NCBI GenBank assembly: GCA_902477915.1
Contig: CABSJA010000015.1
Location: forward strand, 1-39,993
Direction: 5' to 3'
DNA: 39,993 bases
Origin: an uncultured Veillonella sp.
Lineage (GTDB): Bacteria; Bacillota; Negativicutes; Veillonellales; Veillonellaceae
This document shows positions 1 through 6,959 of the stretch, in pieces. Position 1 is the stretch's first letter. Every line of letters starts with the position of its first letter. The position numbers were made by a program, and so were the translations under genes. The notes under the pieces are model-generated. The model had not been told where the DNA came from, made no database searches, and saw only the letters and a program-made list of their open reading frames with translations.

Positions 1-322
1 ATACAACAGGTTTTTCAGGCACTGCTGCACCATTTACGACATAATCATATAGTTGGTCCATCGTTAATGGATTATAGCCATTGTCTTTGAGGAACTTCAT
101 TTGTTCTCTAAATAAATCCTCACGAATAACCGCATCATTATCCTTATCATCGCCAATCTTATGATACATAAGAACAGGGATGCCCGTTGGATGTACCATT
201 TTGACTTCTTTTACAGGCGCCAGTGGACTAGGTGGTTCCGTTTTTTGTGAAAGCAATCCACATCCTGCTAAAACCACAGCCAATGCGACAACTAATAGTG
301 TTACCAATGGAATCCGTTTCAT
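1..322 (-). CDS. Polysaccharide deacetylase-like lipoprotein (N-terminal part, runs off the window)
   Basis: Only the first 107 codons are in the window; the gene continues past base 1. The start ATG at 322 follows a strong GAGGAGG ribosome binding site. The N-terminus has a hydrophobic signal segment ending in the lipobox LAGC (Cys near residue 21), so it should be a lipid-anchored envelope protein. A proline-rich linker is followed by a segment containing IPVLMYHKIG and then FREQMKFLKDNGY. This is the typical entry into the NodB/polysaccharide-deacetylase fold of extracellular carbohydrate esterases. The catalytic Asp/His motifs lie outside the window, so activity cannot be judged. Substrate is unknown; peptidoglycan or another surface polysaccharide is an inference. 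Confidence 0.8.
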   Translation of the reverse strand, partial: MKRIPLVTLLVVALAVVLAGCGLLSQKTEPPSPLAPVKEVKMVHPTGIPVLMYHKIGDDKDNDAVIREDLFREQMKFLKDNGYNPLTMDQLYDYVVNGAAVPEKPVV

Positions 323-391
323 AGGTCCTCCTCTATTAGAACACAATTATATACAGAATATTATAACATTTCTATGAAGATTAGTAAAAAA

Positions 392-496
392 CTAACGCTT
401 TACTAGTACCTCATCAATTGATTTTCTAGGTCTAGGATATATAGGCTCATCTGGAACACCTATGCCAATGATAGCCTGTACATCTAGTGTTATCTA
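392..496 (-). pseudogene. Remnant of a nitroreductase C-terminus
   Basis: On the minus strand the last ~34 codons read as a nitroreductase tail: DVQAIIGIGVPDEP, then YPRPRKSIDEVLVKR and a stop. This resembles the family ending (AIIGIGYP...PRPRK). An in-frame TAG at 494-496 closes the frame upstream. A possible continuation (LKYSFSVDMDRMD) appears in another frame, suggesting a frameshift as well. No start codon or catalytic body of the enzyme is visible before the nitrilase-family gene at 640. I read this as the end of a decayed flavin nitroreductase gene. The call rests on a short match and is tentative. Confidence 0.5.
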
Positions 497-639
497 AATC
501 CATTCTATCCATATCTACTGAAAAAGAGTATTTCAACTGTAACCATTGTCATATTGTAATACTCTCAATAATGCTTTAATATTCTAATTATATACTATAT
601 AACGTAAACTATACTATTTTAATACACAGAGGATTTACC

Positions 640-1431
640 ATGAAAAAACGACTTACCCTCATACAAATGGATGTCCACGTAAACGACGTAGAATATAACT
701 ACAATCGAGTTCAAGAATTATTGAATCAGGCCCTATCTGAAAGTCCAGATATTATCGTATTACCTGAAACCTGGAACACCGGTTTTTATCCATCTACTGA
801 TTTAATCAATATCGCCGATACAAATGGGGCCCGCACAAAAGCCTTATTAAGTGCATTCGCTAAAGAACATAATGTAAATATTGTGGGCGGTTCTGTAGCA
901 GTTGCAAAAGACAATCTCGTATTTAATACATCCTATGTTTACAACCGAAGCGGTGAACTTGTAGGAGAATATTCCAAGATGCACGGCTTTAGCCCTGCTA
1001 AGGAAGACAAATACTTTGCTAGCGGTACTCATACTACGCATTTTGAGCTAGATGGAATTCCTTGTAGCACGGTCATCTGTTATGATATCCGTTTCCCTGA
1101 ACTAGTAAGAATGGCTGCATTACCTAGTACTGAATTGTTGTTTGTACCAGCTCAATGGCCTACGATGCGTTTACGTCACTGGCAGGTACTCAATGAAGTG
1201 CGGGCTATTGAAAACCAATTATTTGTCTGTGCTGTAAACGGCTGTGGCACAGTGGGCCGTGTTCAAAGTACAGGGCACTCCGCGGTATATGATCCGTGGG
1301 GCACCAACCTACTTGAAATGGACACTAACGAAGGCATTGCTTCCGTAGACATCGACCTCGCTGTAGTCGAAGATATCCGTAATAAAATTAATATCTTTAG
1401 AGATCGCAAACCTGAACTCTATAACCTATAA
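640..1431 (+). CDS. Carbon-nitrogen hydrolase (nitrilase superfamily, omega-amidase-like)
   Basis: 263 residues, the usual size for the Nit2/YafV branch of the nitrilase superfamily. The Glu-Lys-Cys triad is visible: Glu43 in VLPETWNTGFYP, Lys113 in EYSKMHGF and Cys147 in STVICYDIRFPE. Members hydrolyse small amides; Nit2/YafV enzymes convert alpha-ketoglutaramate or alpha-ketosuccinamate to the keto acid and ammonia. Cytosolic, with no signal peptide. It stands alone, followed by a bidirectional terminator, so context does not refine the substrate. The family is secure; omega-amidase is the best guess from the sequence after the catalytic Glu and Cys. Confidence 0.88.
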   Translation: MKKRLTLIQMDVHVNDVEYNYNRVQELLNQALSESPDIIVLPETWNTGFYPSTDLINIADTNGARTKALLSAFAKEHNVNIVGGSVAVAKDNLVFNTSYVYNRSGELVGEYSKMHGFSPAKEDKYFASGTHTTHFELDGIPCSTVICYDIRFPELVRMAALPSTELLFVPAQWPTMRLRHWQVLNEVRAIENQLFVCAVNGCGTVGRVQSTGHSAVYDPWGTNLLEMDTNEGIASVDIDLAVVEDIRNKINIFRDRKPELYNL

Positions 1432-1432
1432 C

Positions 1433-1506
1433 AAAAAGGCACATTGTTTTGAACTACCTCCTTAAATCAGGAAGGTCATTCATTTAACAATGTGCCTTTT
1501 ATTTTT
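1433..1506. terminator. Bidirectional intrinsic terminator
   Basis: Long inverted repeat: AAAAAGGCACATTGTT (1433-1448) pairs with AACAATGTGCCTTTT (1486-1500), with T-rich sequence beyond each arm. It sits between the convergent amidase gene and the toxin-antitoxin operon and can serve both. Confidence 0.85.
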
Positions 1507-1541
1507 ATTGAGCTGTATGTAAGAAATAGATGACTCATCCT

Positions 1542-1754
1542 TTAAAACTCAATAAGCTTCCACATATCCTCTGGAACTTGTTCTAGAGGTTTGTTCTTTG
1601 CCATAGCATCTTTTAGAATATCAATCGTATCTTGTACCTCTTGTTTATCCTTTGTATTTGGATCGTGTAGAACGACACGGTTCAAGGAGTCTTGCCCAAA
1701 TTGTTTTAAGTATTCTTTTTCTACTTGATTAAGTTCACGACGTAAGTATTTCAT
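1542..1754 (-). CDS. Small protein of unknown function, third gene of a toxin-antitoxin operon
   Basis: 70 residues beginning MKYLRRELNQVEKEYLKQ. I chose the ATG at 1754 because a GAGG ribosome binding site lies 7 bases upstream and overlaps the stop codon of the RelE-like gene (TAGAGG). A longer frame from 1793 would overlap the toxin and lacks such a site. The protein is charged, probably helical, has no signal peptide or membrane segment, and ends PEDMWKLIEF. I do not recognise a family. Tight spacing (10 bases) says it is translated with the toxin. It could be a modulator or accessory antitoxin, but nothing in the sequence shows this. Confidence 0.75.
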   Translation of the reverse strand: MKYLRRELNQVEKEYLKQFGQDSLNRVVLHDPNTKDKQEVQDTIDILKDAMAKNKPLEQVPEDMWKLIEF

Positions 1755-1764
1755 AGTATATCCT

Positions 1765-2031
1765 CTATTTGTAAATATCTTTTCGATGTCCAACTTCTAA
1801 CTCTAAAATAATACATCTATCATCATTAATATCAGCAATGATTCTATAATTACCAATGCGATAATGCCACAGCCCCGTCTTATTGCCTGTCAATGATTTT
1901 CCTGAATATCTAGGGTTTTCTACATTATCTACATTCTTGATAAGCCAATTAAAGAGATAACGTTGCGTTGATTTATCGAGTTTAGAAAATTGCTTGTCAA
2001 ACCGTTTAGAAAACTCAAGTTTATAAGCCAT
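1765..2031 (-). CDS. RelE/ParE-family toxin
   Basis: 88 residues starting MAYKLEFSKRFDKQFSKLDK. The pattern is that of RelE-type toxins: an N-terminal strand plus basic helix, then GLWHYRIGNYRIIADI and a C-terminal strand ILELEVGHRKDIY. RelE homologues cleave mRNA in the ribosomal A site; ParE homologues inhibit gyrase. The WHYRIGNYRI segment and the closing GHRKDIY favour RelE. The ATG at 2031 overlaps the antitoxin stop by 11 bases, typical of coupled antitoxin-toxin pairs. A GTG nine bases upstream is a less likely start. Expression is probably controlled by the palindrome at 2251-2285. Confidence 0.88.
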   Translation of the reverse strand: MAYKLEFSKRFDKQFSKLDKSTQRYLFNWLIKNVDNVENPRYSGKSLTGNKTGLWHYRIGNYRIIADINDDRCIILELEVGHRKDIYK

Positions 2032-2242
2032 ATTTTGCACGCATTTCCGCTACAGAATAAGTAACAGGATCTTGCTTATATTCTGCTAATGCTTTTTGAC
2101 CTACCTTAAGATCAAATTCATCTTCAATCTTTTCTAGTAAAGCCTTCTTAAAGAGAGTAGAAAGTGTTTCATCCATAAACTCAGCATATGTTTTAAATAA
2201 CTCTTCTTCTTGTTCATTTAAACGGACTGAAATATTTGCCAT
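2021..2242 (-). CDS. RelB-like antitoxin (DUF6290-type)
   Basis: 73 residues starting MANISVRLNEQEEELFKTYA. The N-terminus has the ribbon-helix-helix pattern (ISVRLNEQEEELFKTYAEF) used for operator binding. The middle (ALLEKIEDEFDLKVGQKALAEY) and tail (DPVTYSVAEMRAKYGL) match RelB-like antitoxins of the DUF6290 type. The start at 2242 is preceded by GGAGGTG at good spacing; an ATG three codons upstream is too close to it. It is the first gene of the three-gene operon. It should neutralise the RelE-like toxin and, with it, repress the promoter through the palindrome that contains both the -10 box and the ribosome binding site. Confidence 0.85.
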   Translation of the reverse strand: MANISVRLNEQEEELFKTYAEFMDETLSTLFKKALLEKIEDEFDLKVGQKALAEYKQDPVTYSVAEMRAKYGL

Positions 2243-2250
2243 ATAAAGCA

Positions 2251-2285
2251 CCTCCCTATGTAATACATTGTATTACATAGGGAGG
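2251..2285. promoter_or_regulatory. Palindromic operator of the toxin-antitoxin operon
   Basis: A perfect 16-bp inverted repeat with a 3-base centre: CCTCCCTATGTAATAC, ATT, GTATTACATAGGGAGG. It covers the -10 hexamer of the minus-strand promoter and the GGAGG ribosome binding site of the antitoxin gene. A ribbon-helix-helix antitoxin binding here would block transcription. Autorepression is inferred from the family. Confidence 0.8.
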
Positions 2286-2295
2286 TTTTAGTCTA
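2267..2295 (-). promoter_or_regulatory. Promoter of the toxin-antitoxin operon
   Basis: On the minus strand, -35 TAGACT (2290-2295), 17-base spacer, -10 TACAAT (2267-2272). Transcription would start about 2260, leaving a leader under 20 bases before the antitoxin ATG. Confidence 0.7.
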
Positions 2296-2357
2296 TTCTT
2301 TAAACACACAAACAGTACTATTTTAATAAAATTTTATATTTCAGAAATTAGGCATAC

Positions 2358-2489
2358 AAAAAAGGCACACCACCCTTCTCTCGTCTCTCAGCGGCATGCC
2401 TTTTTATGTATATAGTTACTCTCGAACTATATCGTATGTCAGTCTGGCTAACTCTCTCTAAGTCCCTTTAACGACACGCCAGTATGTCA
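2358..2489 (-). ncRNA. Candidate small RNA (about 130 nt), unknown family
   Basis: A consensus promoter drives the minus strand here, and no ORF with a ribosome binding site follows. The predicted transcript starts near 2488. It can form a GACA/TGTC hairpin and a perfect 8-bp hairpin (2410-2417 with 2425-2432). It ends in an intrinsic terminator: AAAAAGGCA (from 2397-2405) pairs with TGCCTTTTT (from 2359-2367), followed by a T-run. Four GAGAG motifs lie in predicted loops or single-stranded parts (complements at 2452-2458, 2419-2423, 2378-2382, 2385-2389). I do not recognise it as 6S, SRP RNA, tmRNA or a known riboswitch. It ends before the separately promoted toxin-antitoxin operon, so it looks free-standing. 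Confidence 0.6.
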
Positions 2490-2494
2490 CCTTT

Positions 2495-2523
2495 AATATA
2501 CAATTATAAAATAACTTTGTCAA
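2495..2523 (-). promoter_or_regulatory. Consensus sigma-70 promoter of the small RNA
   Basis: Minus strand: TTGACA (2518-2523), 17-base spacer, TATATT (2495-2500). A perfect -35 and near-perfect -10, the strongest-looking promoter in this region. Confidence 0.75.
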
Positions 2524-2565
2524 TATTTTAGAAAAATTTTATCTTTTCTTTTTACTAATAAATAC

Positions 2566-2594
2566 TTGCAAAAGATTTATATAAATTGTATTAT
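2566..2594 (+). promoter_or_regulatory. Promoter of the organophosphate antiporter gene
   Basis: TTGCAA (2566-2571), 17-base spacer, TATTAT (2589-2594). It predicts a start near 2601 and a leader of about 115 bases before the ATG at 2716. It is divergent from the small RNA promoter. Confidence 0.6.
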
Positions 2595-2715
2595 TAATAA
2601 ATTTCATGACATAAACGCTTATTTTCGTACCATAAATCATTTACATAAATCATCTAGAAGTGGTAGTATTAGCAGTGCACTAGAATTTGGTTATTAAGAA
2701 AGAAAGGTAATAATA

Positions 2716-4089
2716 ATGTTTTCATTTCTACAACCAAAAGAGGCAAAATCATCTGTACCACAGAATATGATTATGAATCTATACTATAAATACAGATTCC
2801 AATCTTTAATTGGTATTTTCATTGGTTACGCAGCATACTATATTGTTCGTAACAACTTTGCCTTATCAACTCATTTTTTATCAGATATCTTACACATGAG
2901 CAAAACCGAAATCGGTTTGTTATCTAGTGGTATGCTTATCGCCTATGGTCTAAGTAAAGGCTTTATGAGTAGTCTTGCTGACAAAGCAAGCCCTGCAAAA
3001 TTCATGGCTTTCGGTCTTATTTGTTGTGCAATTATCAACATTTTTATGAGCTTTGCCGACAGCCTCGCCTTCTTCTTAGTATTAGTAGTTCTTAATGGTT
3101 TCTTCCAAGGCTTTGGTGTAGGTCCATCCTTCATCACACTTGCCAAATGGTATCCAAAACAGGAACGTGGTCGCTTTGGGGCAATTTGGAATATCTCCCA
3201 TAATCTTGGTGGTGGTATCGTAGCACCAATCGTAGCCGCTGCGCTATACTTCACTACTACCGATCACTGGCAATTAGGCAGCTATGGTATTCCTGCAATT
3301 ATTGCAATTATAGTAGCTGTTATTATTTGCTTCTTGATTAAAGAAAGTCCTGAACGCGAAGGCTTACCGCCAACTAGTGAAATCATTGCCGATACATCTC
3401 ATAAAGCACATAGAAGTGCAGAAGCACCTCACCTAAGCACAAGACAAATCTTTGTACAATATGTATTAAAAAATAAAAATGCTTGGTATGTGTCTCTAGT
3501 TGATACATTCGTTTATATGATTCGTTTCGGTATGCTTACATGGTTGCCTATTTACTTATTACAAGTAAAAGGCTTCTCTAAAGCTGAAATGTCCATCGCC
3601 TTCTTATTCTTTGAATGGGCAGCCATTCCTTCTACACTTTTTGCAGGTTACATTTCCGATAAATTCTTCAAAGGTTATCGTATGCCACCAGCAATCATTG
3701 CAGTAAGTATTATCTTCTTCTGTATCTTTGGCTATTGGCAAAGTGAATCCCTCTTATGGGTTACATTCTTTGCTGCTGTTGTAGGTTGCTTAATCTACAT
3801 TCCTCAATTCTTAGCATCTGTACAAACTATGGATATTGTACCTCCATTCGCTGTAGGCTCTGCTGTTGGCCTTCGTGGCTTTATGAGTTACATCGTAGGT
3901 GCCAACCTTGGTACAACACTATTTGGTGTTTTAGCAGATAAATTCGGTTGGAATGCAGGTTTCTATCTCCTAATGGTAGCATGTATTCTTTGCATTACAT
4001 TCTGTGTACTTGCCCACTTTGGTGCAAAAGAATTGGATGCTAAAGAAGCAGAACTTGAACAACTTCAAACAGCTGAAGCTAACAGCTAA
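2716..4089 (+). CDS. Organophosphate:phosphate antiporter (OPA family, GlpT/UhpT/PgtP-like)
   Basis: 457 residues with about 12 membrane segments, MFS fold. Family signs are YYKYRFQSLIGIFIGYAAYY and YIVRNNFALS near the N-terminus, and AKWYPKQERGRFGAIWNIS followed by HNLGGGIVAP around residues 145-175. This is the OPA signature region shared by GlpT, UhpT, UhpC and PgtP. These inner-membrane carriers exchange glycerol-3-phosphate, hexose phosphates or phosphoglycerates for inorganic phosphate. The linker after segment 6 ends ESPEREGLPP, as in sugar-phosphate transporters. The start follows AGAAAGG at 2700-2706. It is monocistronic with its own promoter and terminator, and no two-component sensor is adjacent. 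The exact substrate cannot be told from sequence. Confidence 0.88.
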   Translation: MFSFLQPKEAKSSVPQNMIMNLYYKYRFQSLIGIFIGYAAYYIVRNNFALSTHFLSDILHMSKTEIGLLSSGMLIAYGLSKGFMSSLADKASPAKFMAFGLICCAIINIFMSFADSLAFFLVLVVLNGFFQGFGVGPSFITLAKWYPKQERGRFGAIWNISHNLGGGIVAPIVAAALYFTTTDHWQLGSYGIPAIIAIIVAVIICFLIKESPEREGLPPTSEIIADTSHKAHRSAEAPHLSTRQIFVQYVLKNKNAWYVSLVDTFVYMIRFGMLTWLPIYLLQVKGFSKAEMSIAFLFFEWAAIPSTLFAGYISDKFFKGYRMPPAIIAVSIIFFCIFGYWQSESLLWVTFFAAVVGCLIYIPQFLASVQTMDIVPPFAVGSAVGLRGFMSYIVGANLGTTLFGVLADKFGWNAGFYLLMVACILCITFCVLAHFGAKELDAKEAELEQLQTAEANS

Positions 4090-4110
4090 CAACTAAATTC
4101 TAGAGCAAAT

Positions 4111-4146
4111 AAAAAGGTAGTAACAAGAAATTGTTACTACCTTTTA
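4111..4146. terminator. Bidirectional intrinsic terminator
   Basis: AAAAGGTAGTAACAA (4112-4126), GAAA loop, TTGTTACTACCTTTT (4131-4145): a perfect 15-bp stem. It ends the antiporter transcript; its right arm also contains the stop codon of the convergent gene at 4137-4655. Confidence 0.9.
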
Positions 4147-4655
4147 TTATTTAATAAGTTCGCCAAGAACCAAATTATGGGCCCTATGAATCTCATTTTC
4201 TTAACGGTATCCATTTTATCTAGAATGGGCTTAGGTATCTCTGCATCGCTTTCAATAGATACATATTCCTTATCAACATAAACGCCTTTTGAATACTCAG
4301 TCGTATGGCTCCCTTTTTCAACAATAAATGTATGAGTGCCATTAGCATCTTCATACTCTTCATAACGAGCTACATCCGCAAAATCTATATCTATATCCCC
4401 TCTTGTACCTATAACCATCTGATAGCCACGATGTACTACGTTCATGTCAGATGGCATCGCTTTACCACACACCTTTGTAAACTGATATGCACCATGTGTT
4501 TTATTCCACCGGATCCAAAATTCTGCGTTATTCTTATGTTTGACCAGCTTATACTTATACCCAATCGCCCCATGAGTATCAATGTAGCGTATCTTGCCTA
4601 GGATCGTATATAAATCATTTCGGATTCGCAGCGTCTCGCCATAGTCAAATTTCAT
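4137..4655 (-). CDS. DUF4178-like protein of unknown function
   Basis: 172 residues, no signal peptide. The pattern resembles DUF4178. It opens with a beta-rich stretch (YTILGKIRYIDTHG, YKYKLVKHKNNAEFWIRW, GAYQFTKV). It then has GYQMVIGTRGDIDIDFADVA, RYEEYEDANGTHTFIVEKG and TEYSKGVYVDKEYVSI. The C-terminus (MRFIGPIIWFLANLL) could be a short hydrophobic or membrane-associated helix. The ATG at 4655 follows GAGAG. DUF4178 proteins often occur beside other small envelope-linked genes, but here it is flanked by terminators and stands alone. Function unknown; the family assignment is from pattern memory only. Confidence 0.65.
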   Translation of the reverse strand: MKFDYGETLRIRNDLYTILGKIRYIDTHGAIGYKYKLVKHKNNAEFWIRWNKTHGAYQFTKVCGKAMPSDMNVVHRGYQMVIGTRGDIDIDFADVARYEEYEDANGTHTFIVEKGSHTTEYSKGVYVDKEYVSIESDAEIPKPILDKMDTVKKMRFIGPIIWFLANLLNNKR

Positions 4656-4741
4656 AAAATTCTCTCATACTAAAATCAATATATTATTAATTACTATGAT
4701 TGTACATATAATATGAAATTCTGCCTAGATGGATATAGCAA

Positions 4742-4775
4742 AAAAGGTAGCAACATATATGTTGCTACCTTTTAT
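4742..4775. terminator. Intrinsic terminator after the secreted-protein gene
   Basis: AAAAGGTAGCAAC (4742-4754), ATATAT, GTTGCTACCTTTT (4761-4773). It lies just downstream of the stop of the minus-strand gene at 4786-6243. Its stem resembles the neighbouring terminator at 4111-4146 (GGTAGYAAC), suggesting a local duplication. Confidence 0.88.
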
Positions 4776-4785
4776 TGTTTTATAA

Positions 4786-6243
4786 TCAACCTTGTTGGCA
4801 GAAATATATTATGTAGTTTTTATCAGGACTAACTGCAGCACCTAGAGAATATGGATGATTCCGACTTCCGCCAAAATCATATACATACAATACATAATTG
4901 TCTGGTATTTCTATGGAATCTTCATTATATGACAATCTATGCAAATATTGTTTTTGAAGCTTTTGATTTTCCTTTTCAGTATAAATTGGATACACTTTAT
5001 CTTTAGAACGCTTATTTTCATAATCCGGTTTAGGCTTTAATGCGTCTCGCGCATCTTCTATTCGTTTACGAGTTTCAAAATATCTCTTATACTTTGCACT
5101 ATTGTCTTCATCTGCAATCTGTACCTTATTGAATTCTGCTAATACTTGATTTTCCAACTCATATATTTCATCTACAGATTTATCAATTGGATGGTCTTGT
5201 CGCTCTTGTATAAATTTACCCATCGGCACAGTTGTATTTTTTACAGTCAATATCAACCTTGGAATTAATGCATATAGAGAATCTGCATAAGCCATATTCG
5301 AATCGATATATCGTTTAACATACACATTGGATATATCAGCTTTTAAAACAACTACTTTAGAATTTGAAAGCGCTTCATCAATATATGGCTTTAATTGTTC
5401 CGATGTGCCTCCAAATCCAAATTGTACATAAGCCCTACCTTGTAAAAAGCCTGGATTACTATGCATATGAATGTTTTTGGCAAAACTTGGCATATTTTTG
5501 GGGAAGCCTGGAATCGTAGGCATCCTTTTATAATCTTTTGGATTATTGATAGGATACTGAATCAATTCTATCGGTTTAAAAAATTCTTCCAAAGATTCTT
5601 TAATTTCAGCTTTAGATCTAGCCGTAAATAGATCATGCCCTTTTCCCTTATTTTTATCTAAATATTCTCGAATTTCCCTTTCATTTGCTGCATCCCGATC
5701 AGCACGAGTTCGATAATTTTTAGTATTAACAGGATTAGTTAGCTTAATTTCTCCTTGCCCATTCTTTTTCATATATGGACTCACAATGCGTAAAGGTTTA
5801 TTGCGGCCTCCAATAAAGTAGCCTTCATTACGTGTTGATTCAGTATTATAGTGTTTAATTTCTTTTAACGCTTTTTCATCCTTATCATTGTAAAGTGGAT
5901 CAAACGTTTTGTATTCACTTCCAAAATCGGGATTTCCTGATGTTTTTAATCGTTGAGAACCGTGCTCCTTCTCCATCCGCTCTAATATAATTTCATCGCC
6001 AATTGAAAGTGCCTTCGTATCTATCGATTTATCTTTTATAACAGCTTTAAAAGCACCAGGAATAACCTCAACAAAATCTACTTTTACTGGGCCTTTTGTT
6101 TGTACAAACTGTTTTAACTTTGTATTATTTTTTTGTTCAATACTTATATTTTGATTCTGACTATCTACTACTTCTGCGGCAAAACTAGACTGACTATATA
6201 ATGCTAGTGAAAGCATCATCAGCACAAAATATTTCTTATTCAT
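4786..6243 (-). CDS. Secreted protein of unknown function
   Basis: 485 residues. The N-terminus MNKKYFVLMMLSLALYSQSS, followed by FAAE, is a clear signal peptide with cleavage likely after FAA or SFA, so the protein is exported to the periplasm or beyond. The mature part is highly charged and Lys-rich, with no membrane segments. It includes a helical Lys/Glu region near residues 375-430 and ends YIIYFCQQG. I see no known domain or enzymatic motif. The start follows a GGAGAGAG site. It lies directly downstream of the tRNA cluster terminator, with only ~40 bases for a promoter, so read-through or a weak promoter is possible. A separate terminator follows it. Confidence 0.8.
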   Translation of the reverse strand: MNKKYFVLMMLSLALYSQSSFAAEVVDSQNQNISIEQKNNTKLKQFVQTKGPVKVDFVEVIPGAFKAVIKDKSIDTKALSIGDEIILERMEKEHGSQRLKTSGNPDFGSEYKTFDPLYNDKDEKALKEIKHYNTESTRNEGYFIGGRNKPLRIVSPYMKKNGQGEIKLTNPVNTKNYRTRADRDAANEREIREYLDKNKGKGHDLFTARSKAEIKESLEEFFKPIELIQYPINNPKDYKRMPTIPGFPKNMPSFAKNIHMHSNPGFLQGRAYVQFGFGGTSEQLKPYIDEALSNSKVVVLKADISNVYVKRYIDSNMAYADSLYALIPRLILTVKNTTVPMGKFIQERQDHPIDKSVDEIYELENQVLAEFNKVQIADEDNSAKYKRYFETRKRIEDARDALKPKPDYENKRSKDKVYPIYTEKENQKLQKQYLHRLSYNEDSIEIPDNYVLYVYDFGGSRNHPYSLGAAVSPDKNYIIYFCQQG

Positions 6244-6283
6244 TTCTCTCTCCTATATACATCTACAACTTTTAATGTTATAG

Positions 6284-6315
6284 CAAAAAGGACCTACAGT
6301 AATCTGTAGGTCCTT
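6284..6315 (-). terminator. Terminator of the tRNA cluster
   Basis: AAGGACCTACAG (6288-6299), TAAT loop, CTGTAGGTCCTT (6304-6315). On the minus strand the stem is followed by TTTTTGC, just after tRNA-Leu. Confidence 0.88.
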
Positions 6316-6322
6316 ATATATT

Positions 6323-6408
6323 TGGTGCGGTTGGAGGGACTTGAACCCTCACGAGCGTACGCTCACCACCCCCTCAAGATGGCGTGTCTGCCATTCCACC
6401 ACAACCGC
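6323..6408 (-). tRNA. tRNA-Leu (GAG)
   Basis: The reverse strand folds as a class II tRNA with acceptor GCGGTTG/CAACCGC, an encoded CCA end, a long variable arm and T-loop GTTCAAGTC. The anticodon loop TTGAGGG gives anticodon GAG (complement at 6373-6375). It is the last of three tRNAs in the cluster. Confidence 0.95.
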
Positions 6409-6420
6409 ATGGAATACAAA

Positions 6421-6496
<76 letters not shown>

Positions 6497-6517
6497 ATGA
6501 TTTTTTGTAAAAAAAAA

Positions 6518-6593
6518 TGGCGACCCCGATCAGATTTGAACTGACGATCTTCGCCGTGACAGGGCGACATGTTAACCGCTACACCACGGGGCC
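6518..6593 (-). tRNA. tRNA-Asp (GTC)
   Basis: 76 bases with encoded CCA. Acceptor GGCCCCG pairs with CGGGGTC (one G-U), discriminator G. Anticodon GTC (complement at 6558-6560). First tRNA of the cluster. Confidence 0.96.
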
Positions 6594-6622
6594 GCGTATC
6601 AACTCTCGTTGACTACTCGTAT

Positions 6623-6652
6623 ATATTAACATGAGGTAACCTACTAATGCAA
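6623..6652 (-). promoter_or_regulatory. Promoter of the tRNA Asp-Phe-Leu cluster
   Basis: Minus strand: TTGCAT (6647-6652), 18-base spacer, TAATAT (6623-6628), with a start expected about 20 bases before tRNA-Asp. Confidence 0.6.
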
Positions 6653-6861
6653 GTACTTTTTTCTAATTTTTTGATGAATTTTTCCAAAATATATGAAATT
6701 GGGAACTATCTATTAAAAATCGCAAATATTAGCCATTTATATTTAGTATGCTTGAATATACTACAAATTATACCTATAATTATAGAAATCAAAAACGCCT
6801 GTAAAGGGGATACTTTTTCTGATTTGTGACTATCTTAAAAACCAGCTTAAGGATAATAATA
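6653..6861. other. AT-rich intergenic stretch with no recognised gene
   Basis: Between the tRNA promoter and the terminator at 6862-6905. A 60-codon plus-strand frame here has no convincing ribosome binding site and low-complexity hydrophobic content. I see no coding signal. Confidence 0.5.
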
Positions 6862-6905
6862 AAATTGGCACCTAAATTTCTTTAACGAAAACTAGGTACC
6901 AATTT
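6862..6905 (-). terminator. Terminator of the inverse-autotransporter gene
   Basis: AAATTGGCACCT (6862-6873) pairs with AGGTACCAATTT (6894-6905), one mismatch. On the minus strand it is followed by a TATTATTAT-type T-rich tail. Confidence 0.75.
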
Positions 6906-6959
6906 CAACATAATTATATAAAATTGTTTATTATGGTATTTTTACAAGTATGATACAAA

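Noticed and set aside
2358..2400. Possible T-box (AGGGTGG near a terminator on the minus strand)
   Set aside because: The conserved ACCGCG that should follow is missing, there is no stem I specifier structure, and no aminoacyl or amino-acid gene follows.
4111..4775. Mobile element flanked by similar inverted repeats (4111-4146 and 4742-4775)
   Set aside because: The two hairpins share GGTAGYAAC stems but work as terminators. No transposase or target duplication is visible between them.
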